The translations under genes and the position numbers were made by a program. A DNA stretch of 64,000 bases from Candidatus Thorarchaeota archaeon (GTDB lineage Archaea > Asgardarchaeota > Thorarchaeia > Thorarchaeales > Thorarchaeaceae). The stretch lies in assembly GCA_029855935.1 (NCBI GenBank), contig JAGSHN010000030.1:39528-103527 (forward strand), read 5' to 3'. Positions 35,722-43,870 of the stretch are shown here, piece by piece (the stretch's first letter is position 1; every line of letters starts with the position of its first letter). Under the pieces are notes generated by a model that was not told the DNA's origin, searched no databases, and was given only the letters and a program-made list of their open reading frames with translations.

Positions 35722-37950
35722 CTATCTGCTCCATCGGTCGGTGGTGGCGAGGACCGACAGGGCAGAACCGGACACAGTCGACAAGAAGCCTGACGTCCAG
35801 TCTGGCATTGAGGGCGCCTCACCGCTGTCGAGCATCTGCTGCCACTGTTCGTCGGTGAGTCTGTCGCTCATCGGCTGGGTGAACTCATAGTAGGAGAATG
35901 TGCCACCACGGGTCAGTACGATGGCACCGTCAATGTATACTGCGACGTAGATCATCATCGGATCACCCACCGCCTCTTCCAGAACCCGTCCGGAGTTGGG
36001 GTCTGTATGGACGTCAGCCACGAGTGCCATCCTCTTGTCAGCATAGTTCGTGAGCTCGTCATCAGCCGGTATCGACGAGATTGAATCGAGCGTGCCACCC
36101 ACATGTCTGAGGAGGTCCTTCTCCGTGGAATTGAGCGGCTCGCCCTGCAGCTCCTTGATGGAGATTGCTCTGAGGCCAAGAAGCAGATCCTCAAGCGTGC
36201 TGAGCTTGGACAGCAAGTCCTCCCTGACAAGACCACGTGACCCAATGCCCGAGAGCATCATCCCGCACAGGGAGGCGAGGCGCCCGTACAGCGCAGGAAC
36301 GGGCTCCACATAGCCCGGATAGGGGTTCGTGGGCGGCATTGATGTCCGGAAGGTGTACGACTGTTTGGCGTACAGTATGGTGTCGTGCCTGAGCTCGGTC
36401 CACGAGGCAAGCGCCGTCATCAGCTGCTTATCGACCCAGGCCTGGCTCTGCATGAACGTCGGATGTCGGTCGGTGGGCGGGTTGAGCAGCGGCAGCAGGC
36501 TGTAGAGCCACAGATAGTAGAGGTTGGATGTCCAGGTCTCCGGAGGAAGCGAGTTGATCTGCTCCCGGAGCCGGGCCATCTGATTCACATAGCCAGGATA
36601 GTCCTTCTCACTCTCAAGTAGGTCCCACGCGCGCTCGCTGCCCAGCGCCGCCATCACATCGAGACCCTTGGGCATGAACCGACCCTGAACGTGGACGTAG
36701 ACCAGCTGGCCGAGGATGTAGCTGTCCGGAACGTAGCGCTGCGACATGAATCTGAGGCCCTTCGTGTGCGAGATGTCCTCAGTGTCCATCAGAAGACTCG
36801 ACATTATCTGCGGGTCACGGAGGGTGTCCGCCTGCTGGATGAACTCAGTGAGCAGAGTGTCATTGTTGAGGTCGGCAAGTGAGGGATCGAGACCGTAGAT
36901 CCGTTCCACCAGTGTCAGATACTCCCGCGGCGTGAGATCGTCAGCATCGCCCACAAAGAACGCTGTTGGGATGTAGATTGCATCCCATGCGTCATAGCCC
37001 GTCACGCCAACACCAAGTCCGGGAACATTCCCCTCAAGGGCGAGGGTGATGAGAATGGCCTGTGCCGTCTCGTTCATCCCCTTGTCGTTGTTCCCGACGG
37101 GGCCATTGGGCATTAGTCTGAAGGCCACCCGGCCGTACCACATCATCGCAAGGAAGTAATGCGAGAGCGTCTCACTCCGTGTGTAGTGGCCTCGTGGAAT
37201 GAACTGGCTGAAGTCCTCAAGATAGCCCATGAACCAGTCATCGGTGGCGCCCGCGTGCTCGTTGATGAGAGCAAGCACCTTGTCAACCTCGGCCTGAACA
37301 GAGGGGGTGAGTGTCACATCCTGGCCGAGAAGACTGGCTGCAACAGCAAAGAACATCACGTTCCTCTCTGCGGCGTCGCGCCAGCGTCCTGCGGGCGCCT
37401 GCTGATACTGTGTCTCAGAGGCGTCCAACATCATCATAGTCAGGTTGCCGAGAATGTCCCAGAAGGAGTAGACCTCGGCCTCCCGGAGAGCGTAGTCGTA
37501 CAGGACGTGAAAGGCGTGCAGCACGGCGTCGGAGGTCACGAACGAGGGAAGCCCCTCCTCCTCGTTGGCCACAAGTATCTCGTAGATCTGGTCGTAGGCG
37601 TTCTGAGGGACAACCACGAAGCCGTTCTGCTCGATCCTCGACCGCTGCTCTGGGGTCAGCTGCGAGAATCTGTCGAGGTTTATGACGTTGGCAAGACCAG
37701 GCGACAGAATATACTGGGGCGCGTTGGCCGTGAAGTTCTCGTCGTAGGGCACAAAGTCGGCAAAGGCGTGGTGTACCGTCGAGTCGACGTATATGCCGAG
37801 GCTGAATGTGATCGGACTACCTCTTGGGCCCGAGAACAGCCACGACACGAGCCCTACGCCCGTGAGGAGTCCTGCGGCAAGAAGGACTCCCAGCGTGCCG
37901 GTCGCGACCATCTTCTTCTTCGTGGTCGCATCAAGAGCGTTGAGTCTCAT
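35722..37950 (-). CDS. DUF3160-domain membrane-anchored extracellular protein
   Basis: 742 residues. A short basic N-terminus and one membrane helix (VATGTLGVLLAAGLLTGVGL) are followed by a large extracellular region matching the DUF3160 pattern. Segments include NGFVVVPQNAYDQIYEILVANEEEGLPSFVTSDAVLHAFHVLYDYALRE, RAEYLTL-like REYLTLVERIYGL and a C-terminal VADVHTDPNSGRVLEEAVG with YVAVYIDGAIVLTRGGTFSYYEF. Function of DUF3160 proteins is unknown. I start at the ATG encoding MRLNALD because the upstream dozen codons look non-coding. It sits upstream of the peptide transporter in the same direction, which may hint at surface peptide or protein processing. Confidence 0.9.
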   Translation of the reverse strand: MRLNALDATTKKKMVATGTLGVLLAAGLLTGVGLVSWLFSGPRGSPITFSLGIYVDSTVHHAFADFVPYDENFTANAPQYILSPGLANVINLDRFSQLTPEQRSRIEQNGFVVVPQNAYDQIYEILVANEEEGLPSFVTSDAVLHAFHVLYDYALREAEVYSFWDILGNLTMMMLDASETQYQQAPAGRWRDAAERNVMFFAVAASLLGQDVTLTPSVQAEVDKVLALINEHAGATDDWFMGYLEDFSQFIPRGHYTRSETLSHYFLAMMWYGRVAFRLMPNGPVGNNDKGMNETAQAILITLALEGNVPGLGVGVTGYDAWDAIYIPTAFFVGDADDLTPREYLTLVERIYGLDPSLADLNNDTLLTEFIQQADTLRDPQIMSSLLMDTEDISHTKGLRFMSQRYVPDSYILGQLVYVHVQGRFMPKGLDVMAALGSERAWDLLESEKDYPGYVNQMARLREQINSLPPETWTSNLYYLWLYSLLPLLNPPTDRHPTFMQSQAWVDKQLMTALASWTELRHDTILYAKQSYTFRTSMPPTNPYPGYVEPVPALYGRLASLCGMMLSGIGSRGLVREDLLSKLSTLEDLLLGLRAISIKELQGEPLNSTEKDLLRHVGGTLDSISSIPADDELTNYADKRMALVADVHTDPNSGRVLEEAVGDPMMIYVAVYIDGAIVLTRGGTFSYYEFTQPMSDRLTDEQWQQMLDSGEAPSMPDWTSGFLSTVSGSALSVLATTDRWSR

Positions 37951-38143
37951 ACCCGAACACGGATGCCCGAGTGAACTTAATACCACGGTCTAGAACAGCA
38001 CGTGTCTCGTGTGTCCAGAGTTTAGAACAGATAGAATGATGTCGAAGCGTATCTGTTGGCCCCTCAGTCCGTGCCGTTGCTGGCGAGGGGGCGTCCCAGA
38101 GCCGAAGGATTAATGGCCACTGATGCCCCCTCTGGTTGCAAGA

Positions 38144-38590
38144 ATGCCAGATGATCACATCGACTACGAGCCGAGCCTGAGGGGAACCACTCTCAGGGTC
38201 TACTGGTTCATGCTTCAGAAGGGCGGCCCAGCAGGGGTGAGAGAGGTACAACGTGCTCTCGGCCTGTCAAGTCCGTCGGTCGCGAGTCATCACCTGACAA
38301 AGCTCGAACGACTTGAGCTTGTGAGCAAGAACTCGAACAACGAATACGAGCTGACCAGGGTGGTGAAGGTAGGAGTTCTCCGGGAGTTCATCCGCTTTCG
38401 GGGAATCGTCCTGCCGAGATACTTCTTTCTCGCGGTGTTCTTCACAGTCTTTCTCGTCGTCTATCTGATAGTGACGTGGGGCAGCTATCCCACCTACTTC
38501 GACAGAGCCGCTGTTGTTGTCCTCGGTGTGGCGGGTGCCGTCCTCACGTGGTTTGAGACCTATAGACTGCTTCGTCTGAAGTTTGCGTGA
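38144..38590 (+). CDS. Winged-helix protein with two membrane helices
   Basis: 148 residues. An N-terminal winged helix (TLRVYWFMLQKGGPAGVREVQRAL, recognition helix SPSVASHHLTKLERLELV) is followed by two hydrophobic segments (about 87-110 and 121-141). Membrane-tethered regulators of this shape are frequent in archaea, and their signals are unknown. I choose ATG 38144. A TATA-like GGATTAATGG at about 38106-38115 lies some 30 nt upstream, implying a nearly leaderless mRNA. An upstream in-frame ATG at 38123 would sit at the transcription start. Confidence 0.85.
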   Translation: MPDDHIDYEPSLRGTTLRVYWFMLQKGGPAGVREVQRALGLSSPSVASHHLTKLERLELVSKNSNNEYELTRVVKVGVLREFIRFRGIVLPRYFFLAVFFTVFLVVYLIVTWGSYPTYFDRAAVVVLGVAGAVLTWFETYRLLRLKFA

Positions 38591-38694
38591 CCCAAAAGTA
38601 GTTGTGCCAGCCCCTGCCCGTCCTGTTGGTGAATGCGAGAACAAAGTGGGCATCCTGCCCACGCTATGACAGGCTAGATGGTCACCATCTCTGG

Positions 38695-38931
38695 TCACGC
38701 CTCCAGTGACTCGGCAAACGATCTTGGCGTGTACTCGAGAGCCTCTCTGCGCGCCTGAAGCTCCTCCCGCACTCTCTTCGTGACCCTGAACTCCTTCACA
38801 ATGTTCTGGACTATCTCACGCGCTGAGAGGTCGCCCCTCGTGAAGCCTATGGCCCCTGAGATGCAGAGGTTGGCGCACGTCTTGCAACCGATAATCAGAA
38901 CAAGGTGAGCGGGTGTATCAACAGAACAGTA
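38695..38931 (-). pseudogene. Ferredoxin-like fragment without a start codon
   Basis: A frame open from just after an in-frame TAG (38934-38932) to a TGA at 38697-38695 encodes 78 codons with clear coding character. A 4Fe-4S-like motif IIGCKTCANLCISGAIGF is followed by a helical tail (REIVQNIVKEFRVTKRVREEL). The first cysteine of a standard CxxCxxCxxxCP is Ile and the Pro is Ile. No ATG, GTG or TTG precedes the motif and no Shine-Dalgarno is visible. It lies downstream of vhuU, where vhuB (polyferredoxin) sits in methanococci. It may be a degraded polyferredoxin end, a gene with an unusual start, or a frameshifted gene. Confidence 0.5.
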
Positions 38932-38972
38932 CTACGACTGCTCAGAGATTGGGAAACAAAGTCGTGAGGAAG

Positions 38973-39036
38973 GAGGGCAATTGGCAACCCTTGCGGGGTC
39001 GTCCGGCGTGGTCCCAACGGTTTGCGACCGGCCCTC
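38973..39036 (-). other. Candidate SECIS-type RNA hairpin downstream of vhuU
   Basis: In the mRNA sense, GAGGGC (39036-39031, starting in the stop codon) pairs with GCCCTC (38978-38973). Next is a 5x5 internal loop, then GCAA-A-CC (39025-39019) pairs with GG-G-TTGC (38990-38984) with one A-G mismatch, then a short inner stem (TTGGG with CC-CAA). Archaeal SECIS elements usually lie in the 3' UTR, so the position fits. I do not see the GAA/A internal loop of methanococcal SECIS elements, so this is only a candidate. Confidence 0.35.
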
Positions 39037-39187
39037 ATCCGCCGCCAGTCACCAGCTCCTTCCTTGCCAACTCGCGGCCCTCTTCGTCGACCACGACGAG
39101 ATGAGCGCCGCATGATAGTCAGCAGTCATAACAGCGGACTACCATCTCAATGAGATTCAGTAGTCCCTCTGGGATCTCTTCGCTCAT
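39035..39187 (-). CDS. vhuU: VhuU-type hydrogenase selenoprotein, TGA read as Sec
   Basis: 50 codons in which TGA at 39121-39119 is codon 23. The peptide reads EGLLNLIEMVVRCYDC, then Sec, then LSCGAHLVVVDEEG. This is the C-terminal L4 block of [NiFe] hydrogenase large subunits, normally IEMVVRAYDPCLSCATH, so UxxCxxH replaces CxxCxxH and the Sec falls on the first Ni ligand. The adjacent large subunit VhuA ends before this block. ATG lies 22 nt past the vhuA stop, with GAGG 8 nt upstream. In methanococci VhuU is likewise a separate selenopeptide, trimmed after the histidine by a protease. Here 21 residues follow that His. Read as a stop, the TGA would leave VhuA without two of its Ni-binding residues. 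Confidence 0.85.
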
Positions 39188-39209
39188 TTCTCAGTCCTCA
39201 CATCCTGTG

Positions 39210-40526
39210 CTATACCTTCACTATCGGGTCTGGGAGCTTGAGGTCCTTGTGACCCTGCTGTTCAAAGATGAATCTCGCAGCGTCCATCAGACTCTTCTCG
39301 ATCCCAGCAATGTTGTTGTTCGTGGCAACTATGAGGTTGGCCCGGACGATATATCCGTTCTCATCGCACTCATAGTTGTGGATCAGCGTACCGCGCGGGG
39401 CCTCTACTATGCCGACACCGTCGCCAGCACGCGGCTCCACGTCTGACAGCTTGACGTCGGTGCTCACAATCTCTGGGTCCTCAAGCAACGCCTGAATGTT
39501 CTCTGCGGCCTGGACCATCTCGACGACACGCGCGTAGTGGTAGGCGAACGTGTGATGCGATGGCCGGCCCACAAGTTCCCGCATCTCCTCAAGCGCAGCC
39601 TGCGCCATCGGTGTCGCCATCTTGTCGGCCACATTGCAGCGGGCGAGCGTGTTGGCGCGCCAGATGCCATCCGGGTATCCTGCTGGCCTGTAGTAGATGT
39701 GCGTCGCGTACGAGTGGTTCGGTACGTGCTCGCCCACATACTTCGGATAGTCCTGTGGATCAAAGTCCACCTCGACCTTGCCGTCGGGGTTCATCACGCG
39801 GACCTTGCCATCGTAGATGTCGTGGACACCGTTGTTGGTCAGGCCCACGTAGTAAGTCGGCGTGACAGCGACCTTTGTGATGACATCGATGTAGTCGTTG
39901 ACGACCTTCTTTGCCAGGTCGACCGTCTTCTGTAGATTCTCCATCATCTCAGGGATCTGCTTGAGCCACTCGTCACGGACATCCTCTGACAGCGGACTCA
40001 GCATTCCACCGGGAATGCCCAGCGTTGGATGAATCGCCTTCGCGCCGACGGCCCTGCAGAGTTCCTGACCGAACTGCATCAACTTGATTGCCTGTACTGC
40101 GACATCCGGCAGATGCTTGAGAACGCCCGCCACGTTCCTGACGCCCGGAGGCGCGAACGGACCGAACACAAAGTCTGGCGCCGCGAGGGCGTAGAAGTGA
40201 ATCGCGTGGGATGAGAGCTGCTTTGCCTCGATAAGCAGCCTTCGCAACTTTATCGCCGCGGGAGGCGGAGTCACTCCCCACGCGGCCTCGACGGCCTTCA
40301 CAGAGGCGAGGTGGTGCGGAATCGGACAGATACCGCAGATTCTCGGTACAATCCGCGGTGCCTCCTCCATCGGGCGGCCCTCGAGGAACTTCTCAAAGAA
40401 CCTGGTGCTCGTCACGTTGAACTGAACGTCCTTGACCTTGCCGTCCTTGCCGAGGGTAATGGTCAGAGCTCCGTGGCCCTCAAGACGCGTGACGGGGTCT
40501 ATCTTGATGACTCTCTCTTCGGTCAT
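39210..40526 (-). CDS. vhuA: F420-non-reducing [NiFe(Se)] hydrogenase large subunit, split C-terminus
   Basis: 438 residues. The L1 block IDPVTRLEGHG (9-19) and L2 block RICGICPIPHHLAS with C64 and C67 provide half of the Ni-Fe ligands. The protein ends at KLPDPIVKV after the conserved NLIVATNNNIAGIEKS segment, without the C-terminal DPCxxCxxH block, which is encoded by the next gene (vhuU, 22 nt downstream). Starts in an ATGA overlap with vhuG. Group 3c hydrogenases deliver electrons from H2 through VhuG and VhuD to HdrA for flavin-based bifurcation. Confidence 0.95.
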   Translation of the reverse strand: MTEERVIKIDPVTRLEGHGALTITLGKDGKVKDVQFNVTSTRFFEKFLEGRPMEEAPRIVPRICGICPIPHHLASVKAVEAAWGVTPPPAAIKLRRLLIEAKQLSSHAIHFYALAAPDFVFGPFAPPGVRNVAGVLKHLPDVAVQAIKLMQFGQELCRAVGAKAIHPTLGIPGGMLSPLSEDVRDEWLKQIPEMMENLQKTVDLAKKVVNDYIDVITKVAVTPTYYVGLTNNGVHDIYDGKVRVMNPDGKVEVDFDPQDYPKYVGEHVPNHSYATHIYYRPAGYPDGIWRANTLARCNVADKMATPMAQAALEEMRELVGRPSHHTFAYHYARVVEMVQAAENIQALLEDPEIVSTDVKLSDVEPRAGDGVGIVEAPRGTLIHNYECDENGYIVRANLIVATNNNIAGIEKSLMDAARFIFEQQGHKDLKLPDPIVKV

Positions 40527-41446
40527 TTGGTCTTTGCCTCCTCACGACGAATGCGTATCCTGCCCAGATGGCTGGACGGGTAGGAGAATCTCCAGAACAT
40601 ACCAAGTGGGTCCTTACACTTCTCAAGTATCTTGTCCGGCTCAATTGGAGCATAGGTCCCCAGCATGCCTACTCCGGCCGCGCCCTGGTCCTGAGAAATT
40701 GGCGGTACGGGGCCAAAACAGCCCCTGCACGTTGCACCGCGATTCACGCACTGTCCCTCGCAGAGGCCCCACGTGGCCGAACCGAGGCAGACGTATCCCT
40801 GTTCGAGCAGGCACCTGTCGGGGTCGGCGACGCCCTCGTACGGACGGAGGATCTCGGGGATGGGCGTCTCCTTCTTCTCCCGGTTGCAGTAGTGGCAGAC
40901 AGCATATGGCGGGAGCTCGATCTCCTTACCCTCGAGAAGGGCGCTGACAGCTGTGAAGATCAGGTCAGAGGTGGGCGGACAACCTGGAAGGTAGATGTCA
41001 AAGTCCACATAGTCGCTATTCGGCCGGATGACTGGCTCGAAGGGCGGCACGTTCTCGGTGGGCACCTGACCCCCACTGACTGTCTTGTTGTCCTTGAATT
41101 TCACCTTGAGCGCGTCCTCAATGTCATAGAAGTTGGCAAGTCCGGGTATGCCACCGAAGCACGAACACGAGCCGAACGCTATCAGCGTCTTGCACTTCTT
41201 CCTCATCGTCTTGAGAAGATGCAGGTCCTCCTCCGTTCTCGCAACGCCCTCGTAGAAGCCAACGGCTATCGACCCGTCGGGATAGGACTCTAGGTCTTTG
41301 TGCTTGAAGTCAGCGACACACGCCCAGAACTTGATGTCCAGCTTCGGCAGGACATCAGCCAGTCTCAGATGAATGTCCACCAGACTCTGATAACAGCCCC
41401 AGCAGGAGCTGCCCTGGCCCATGGCCACAGACACCGGTTCGGTCAA
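40523..41446 (-). CDS. vhuG: F420-non-reducing hydrogenase small subunit
   Basis: 307 residues with the proximal cluster motif SSCWGC (C15, C18), SCSCFGGIPGL, the PGCPPTSD motif and distal cysteines CHYCNREKKE, CVNRGATCRGCFGP. TTG start: GGAGGT lies 6 nt upstream and the TTGA overlaps the stop of the preceding wHTH gene. The small subunit carries three FeS clusters from the NiFe site to MvhD/VhuD. Operon position between the wHTH gene and vhuA. Confidence 0.95.
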   Translation of the reverse strand: MTEPVSVAMGQGSSCWGCYQSLVDIHLRLADVLPKLDIKFWACVADFKHKDLESYPDGSIAVGFYEGVARTEEDLHLLKTMRKKCKTLIAFGSCSCFGGIPGLANFYDIEDALKVKFKDNKTVSGGQVPTENVPPFEPVIRPNSDYVDFDIYLPGCPPTSDLIFTAVSALLEGKEIELPPYAVCHYCNREKKETPIPEILRPYEGVADPDRCLLEQGYVCLGSATWGLCEGQCVNRGATCRGCFGPVPPISQDQGAAGVGMLGTYAPIEPDKILEKCKDPLGMFWRFSYPSSHLGRIRIRREEAKTK

Positions 41447-41688
41447 TTCCTAACCTCCTTCTTTTGGTAGATAAGCTCCTTTCCGTTCTGTCCGGCAATC
41501 TCCACCTCGCCCCACTTCACGAGACCCAAGAGATTCCAGACTATGAGTTCCTTAGGAAGGTCTGTCCGCTCGGCCAAGTCGCTGACCGTGGCCGGTCCAA
41601 GCGTCAGTGCCTCAGTGATCATTCGACGCTGCCTTCGTACGTCACCGCGATTCTCCTGGAAGAACTTCCTGAACACTGTCATCTCCAT
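41443..41688 (-). CDS. Small winged-helix protein inside the hydrogenase operon
   Basis: 81 residues. A helix-turn-helix (RRQRRMITEALTLGPATVSDLAERTDL, recognition helix KELIVWNLLGLVKWGEV) is followed by a wing (EIAGQNGKELIYQKK). It overlaps vhuD by 10 nt and vhuG by 4 nt, so it is made together with the hydrogenase. The first Hdr operon fuses a similar winged helix to its FrhB-like protein. It could be an autoregulator or a structural adaptor of the complex. No DNA target is visible. Confidence 0.85.
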   Translation of the reverse strand: MEMTVFRKFFQENRGDVRRQRRMITEALTLGPATVSDLAERTDLPKELIVWNLLGLVKWGEVEIAGQNGKELIYQKKEVRN

Positions 41689-42125
41689 TGCCCCCTGAGA
41701 GGTCCTAGCTTGCGCACCTGCTCCGTCAGAAGCGTGACCCCGTCAGCAAAGATCTGTGCCTCCGAGGCACTTGCCCACTGTAGCCGAATTCGTCGGGGAT
41801 CAATGCCCGCCTGCTCGACTGCCCTCTTGATGAGGGCCCAGCGCGCACGCATCTTCAGGTTGCCACTTGTGTAGTGGCAGTCGCCCGGATGACAACCGGA
41901 CACGAGTACACCATCTGCACCCATATCCAGTGCAGCAAGTATGAACTCCGGGTCAATCCGTCCTGTGCAGTTGACTCTGATTATCCTCGCATTTGGCGGA
42001 TACTGTATCCTGCTCGTCCCAGCAAGGTCCGCTCCCGCGTAGGAGCACCAGTTGCAGCAGAACGCCACGATCTTGGGCTCCCAGTCCTCGCTGGTGGTCT
42101 TCGTCTCCTGTGCCGCTTCGGTCAT
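41679..42125 (-). CDS. vhuD: MvhD/VhuD electron-transfer subunit
   Basis: 148 residues with the complete family pattern: FCCNWCSYAGADLAGTSRIQYPP, RVNCTGRIDPEFIL and SGCHPGDCHYTSGN. The first Cys of FCCNWC is where some methanococcal VhuD proteins carry Sec; here it is Cys. About 20 extra N-terminal residues precede it. ATG start in an ATGA overlap with the stop of the upstream hdrA. It bridges the hydrogenase small subunit and HdrA. Confidence 0.95.
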   Translation of the reverse strand: MTEAAQETKTTSEDWEPKIVAFCCNWCSYAGADLAGTSRIQYPPNARIIRVNCTGRIDPEFILAALDMGADGVLVSGCHPGDCHYTSGNLKMRARWALIKRAVEQAGIDPRRIRLQWASASEAQIFADGVTLLTEQVRKLGPLRGQWR

Positions 42126-43870
42126 CTTGCCTCACCTCCGCTCATCTGCGCGGGCATCAGAAGTGCCTCTACCATCGACAGTATCTGGTCGTCAGTCGAG
42201 TGCAGCATCGTTATCGCACCACTGGGACAGCCCGCTGCACAAGTCCCACAACCGTGGCACTTGGCCTCGGTGACGTGAGCCACAGGGGGATCATGCGACT
42301 CGTCTATCGACATTGCTCCGTACGGACAGGCTGTGATGCACGTGTGACAGGACGAACACACATCGGGATTCACGCTTGCAACGGTCGACTCAATCTCGAC
42401 CTCGCCGCGGGCAAGCAGCGCAGCGGCCTTCGCCGCAGCCCCACTCGCATCCACGACCGTCTCCGAGGCGTTCTTTGCGGCCTGAGCAACACCTGCTATC
42501 ATAATGCCTGCAGTGTGAGTTGTGAGAGGAGCGAGCTTGATGTGCTCGGGGTTGAAGAATCCGTCACTGCTCCTCGTGAGGCTGAATATCTTGGCAATCT
42601 CCTCAACGTCCTCCGGTGGGACCATTGCCGACGCCAAGACGAGGATGTCTGGCTTGAACTCCAGCAGGTCGTCAGCGAGAACATCGCGCCATCGCATCGT
42701 TATCTTGCCTCTCTTCACCCAGACCTCCGGGCGCTCGTCAGGATTGTACTTGCTGAATATGACGCGTTTCTCTCTCGCAAGTCTGTGGATCTCCTCGTGA
42801 CCACGGCCGTAGGTGCGCACATCCTGATAGAGTACGACCACCTCATCGACTCGGTCCTTCAGGTCAGAGGCCGCCTTTGCAACGGCCGAACAGCAATAGC
42901 GGGAGCAGTGCTCGTGACCCTTGACGCCCGGCTCTCGCGACCCAACACAACCGATGAAGGCGAGCTTCTTCGCGGGCTTGCCATCACTGGGCCGCAAGAG
43001 CTCGTCGCTTGGTGGCATCTCCTGTAGCTCGGCCAGGGTCATTATGTCGGGCGAGTCCTCGTATGCATAGTATCCGATCGGCTTGAACGGCTCGAAGCCT
43101 GTGGCAACAATCACGGCTCCGACCTTGACCTTGTGTTCCTCGCCGGTCTTGTTACTCTTGATGGTGATGTCAAAGTTGCCAATGTAGCCATCCAGCGCGG
43201 TCACCTTGCTATCAGTATAGACCGTGATGAGGTCGTGGTCCATCACCTCGTCAATCATCGGCGAGACGACCTCCCGACCGGACCTGTCAGCCGGGAACAT
43301 ATGGGTCCAGTGGATGACGTGCCCGCCCAGCTGCGGGCGCTTCTCCACAAGGACGACCTCGAAGCCTCTGTCTGCAATGTCCAGTGCAGCGCGCAGACCA
43401 GCGATGCCACCACCGACAACAAGTGCGCGAGGAGTCACCTGCACCGTCTTGACAGGGATACTCTCCAGTCTTGCTGCTCGTGCCACAGACATCCTGACAA
43501 GGTCGATGGCCTTCTCGGTGGCCGCCTCAGGCTCGTGCATGTGACACCACGAGACGTGCTCGCGGAGGTTGACCTGCTCGTACAGGTACCTGTTCAGACC
43601 GCCCTCCTCGACAACGCGACGAAATGTCGGCTCGTGCATTCTCGGCGAGCAGCTTGCCACAACGACACGGTTCAGGCCGTGCTCTTTGATCTTGTCACGG
43701 ATGAGCTGCTGGCCCGAGTCAGAACACATGAACATCTCGTCAGTTGAGAAGACCACGTGTGGAAATGTCGCGGCCACCTTGGCCACTCGCTCCACATCCA
43801 CTGTGCCAGCTATGTTATGCCCACAGTGGCACACAAACACGCCAATCCTTGGCTCCTCGCTCTCAGTCAA
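42122..43870 (-). CDS. hdrA: HdrA-like flavoprotein with two C-terminal ferredoxin motifs
   Basis: 582 residues. N-terminal domain with FVCHCGHNIAG, FAD motif VVGGGIAGLRAALDIADRGF near 150, conserved HCSRYCCSAVAKAA segment, and C-terminal CSSCHTCITACPYGA and CHGCGTCAAGCPSGA. It lacks the inserted ferredoxin between the FAD halves that the 678-residue HdrA has. TTG start with GGAGGT 9 nt upstream, directly after the TGA of the preceding HdrA-like gene (TGATTG). Paired with a second, shorter HdrA, as in complexes with two unequal HdrA chains. Confidence 0.93.
   Translation of the reverse strand: MTESEEPRIGVFVCHCGHNIAGTVDVERVAKVAATFPHVVFSTDEMFMCSDSGQQLIRDKIKEHGLNRVVVASCSPRMHEPTFRRVVEEGGLNRYLYEQVNLREHVSWCHMHEPEAATEKAIDLVRMSVARAARLESIPVKTVQVTPRALVVGGGIAGLRAALDIADRGFEVVLVEKRPQLGGHVIHWTHMFPADRSGREVVSPMIDEVMDHDLITVYTDSKVTALDGYIGNFDITIKSNKTGEEHKVKVGAVIVATGFEPFKPIGYYAYEDSPDIMTLAELQEMPPSDELLRPSDGKPAKKLAFIGCVGSREPGVKGHEHCSRYCCSAVAKAASDLKDRVDEVVVLYQDVRTYGRGHEEIHRLAREKRVIFSKYNPDERPEVWVKRGKITMRWRDVLADDLLEFKPDILVLASAMVPPEDVEEIAKIFSLTRSSDGFFNPEHIKLAPLTTHTAGIMIAGVAQAAKNASETVVDASGAAAKAAALLARGEVEIESTVASVNPDVCSSCHTCITACPYGAMSIDESHDPPVAHVTEAKCHGCGTCAAGCPSGAITMLHSTDDQILSMVEALLMPAQMSGGEAR

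Noticed and set aside
35553..35858. Plus-strand frames of about 70-100 codons near 35.6 kb
   Set aside because: They overlap the DUF3160 gene end and a strong GC hairpin, and three frames are open together because of GC-rich sequence.
38895..39113. 72-codon minus-strand frame rich in arginine
   Set aside because: It overlaps vhuU in another frame, has low-complexity composition and no start signal. The vhuU frame and 3' UTR explain the region better.
39119..39121. TGA in vhuU as a true stop giving a 22-residue peptide
   Set aside because: The frame continues with the conserved LSCGAH Ni-binding residues, and VhuA would otherwise be non-functional.
41679..42125. Possible Sec in VhuD, or in the HdrA proteins as in methanococci
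   Set aside because: The corresponding codons are cysteine (TGC/TGT) in every copy in this window and no in-frame TGA interrupts these genes.
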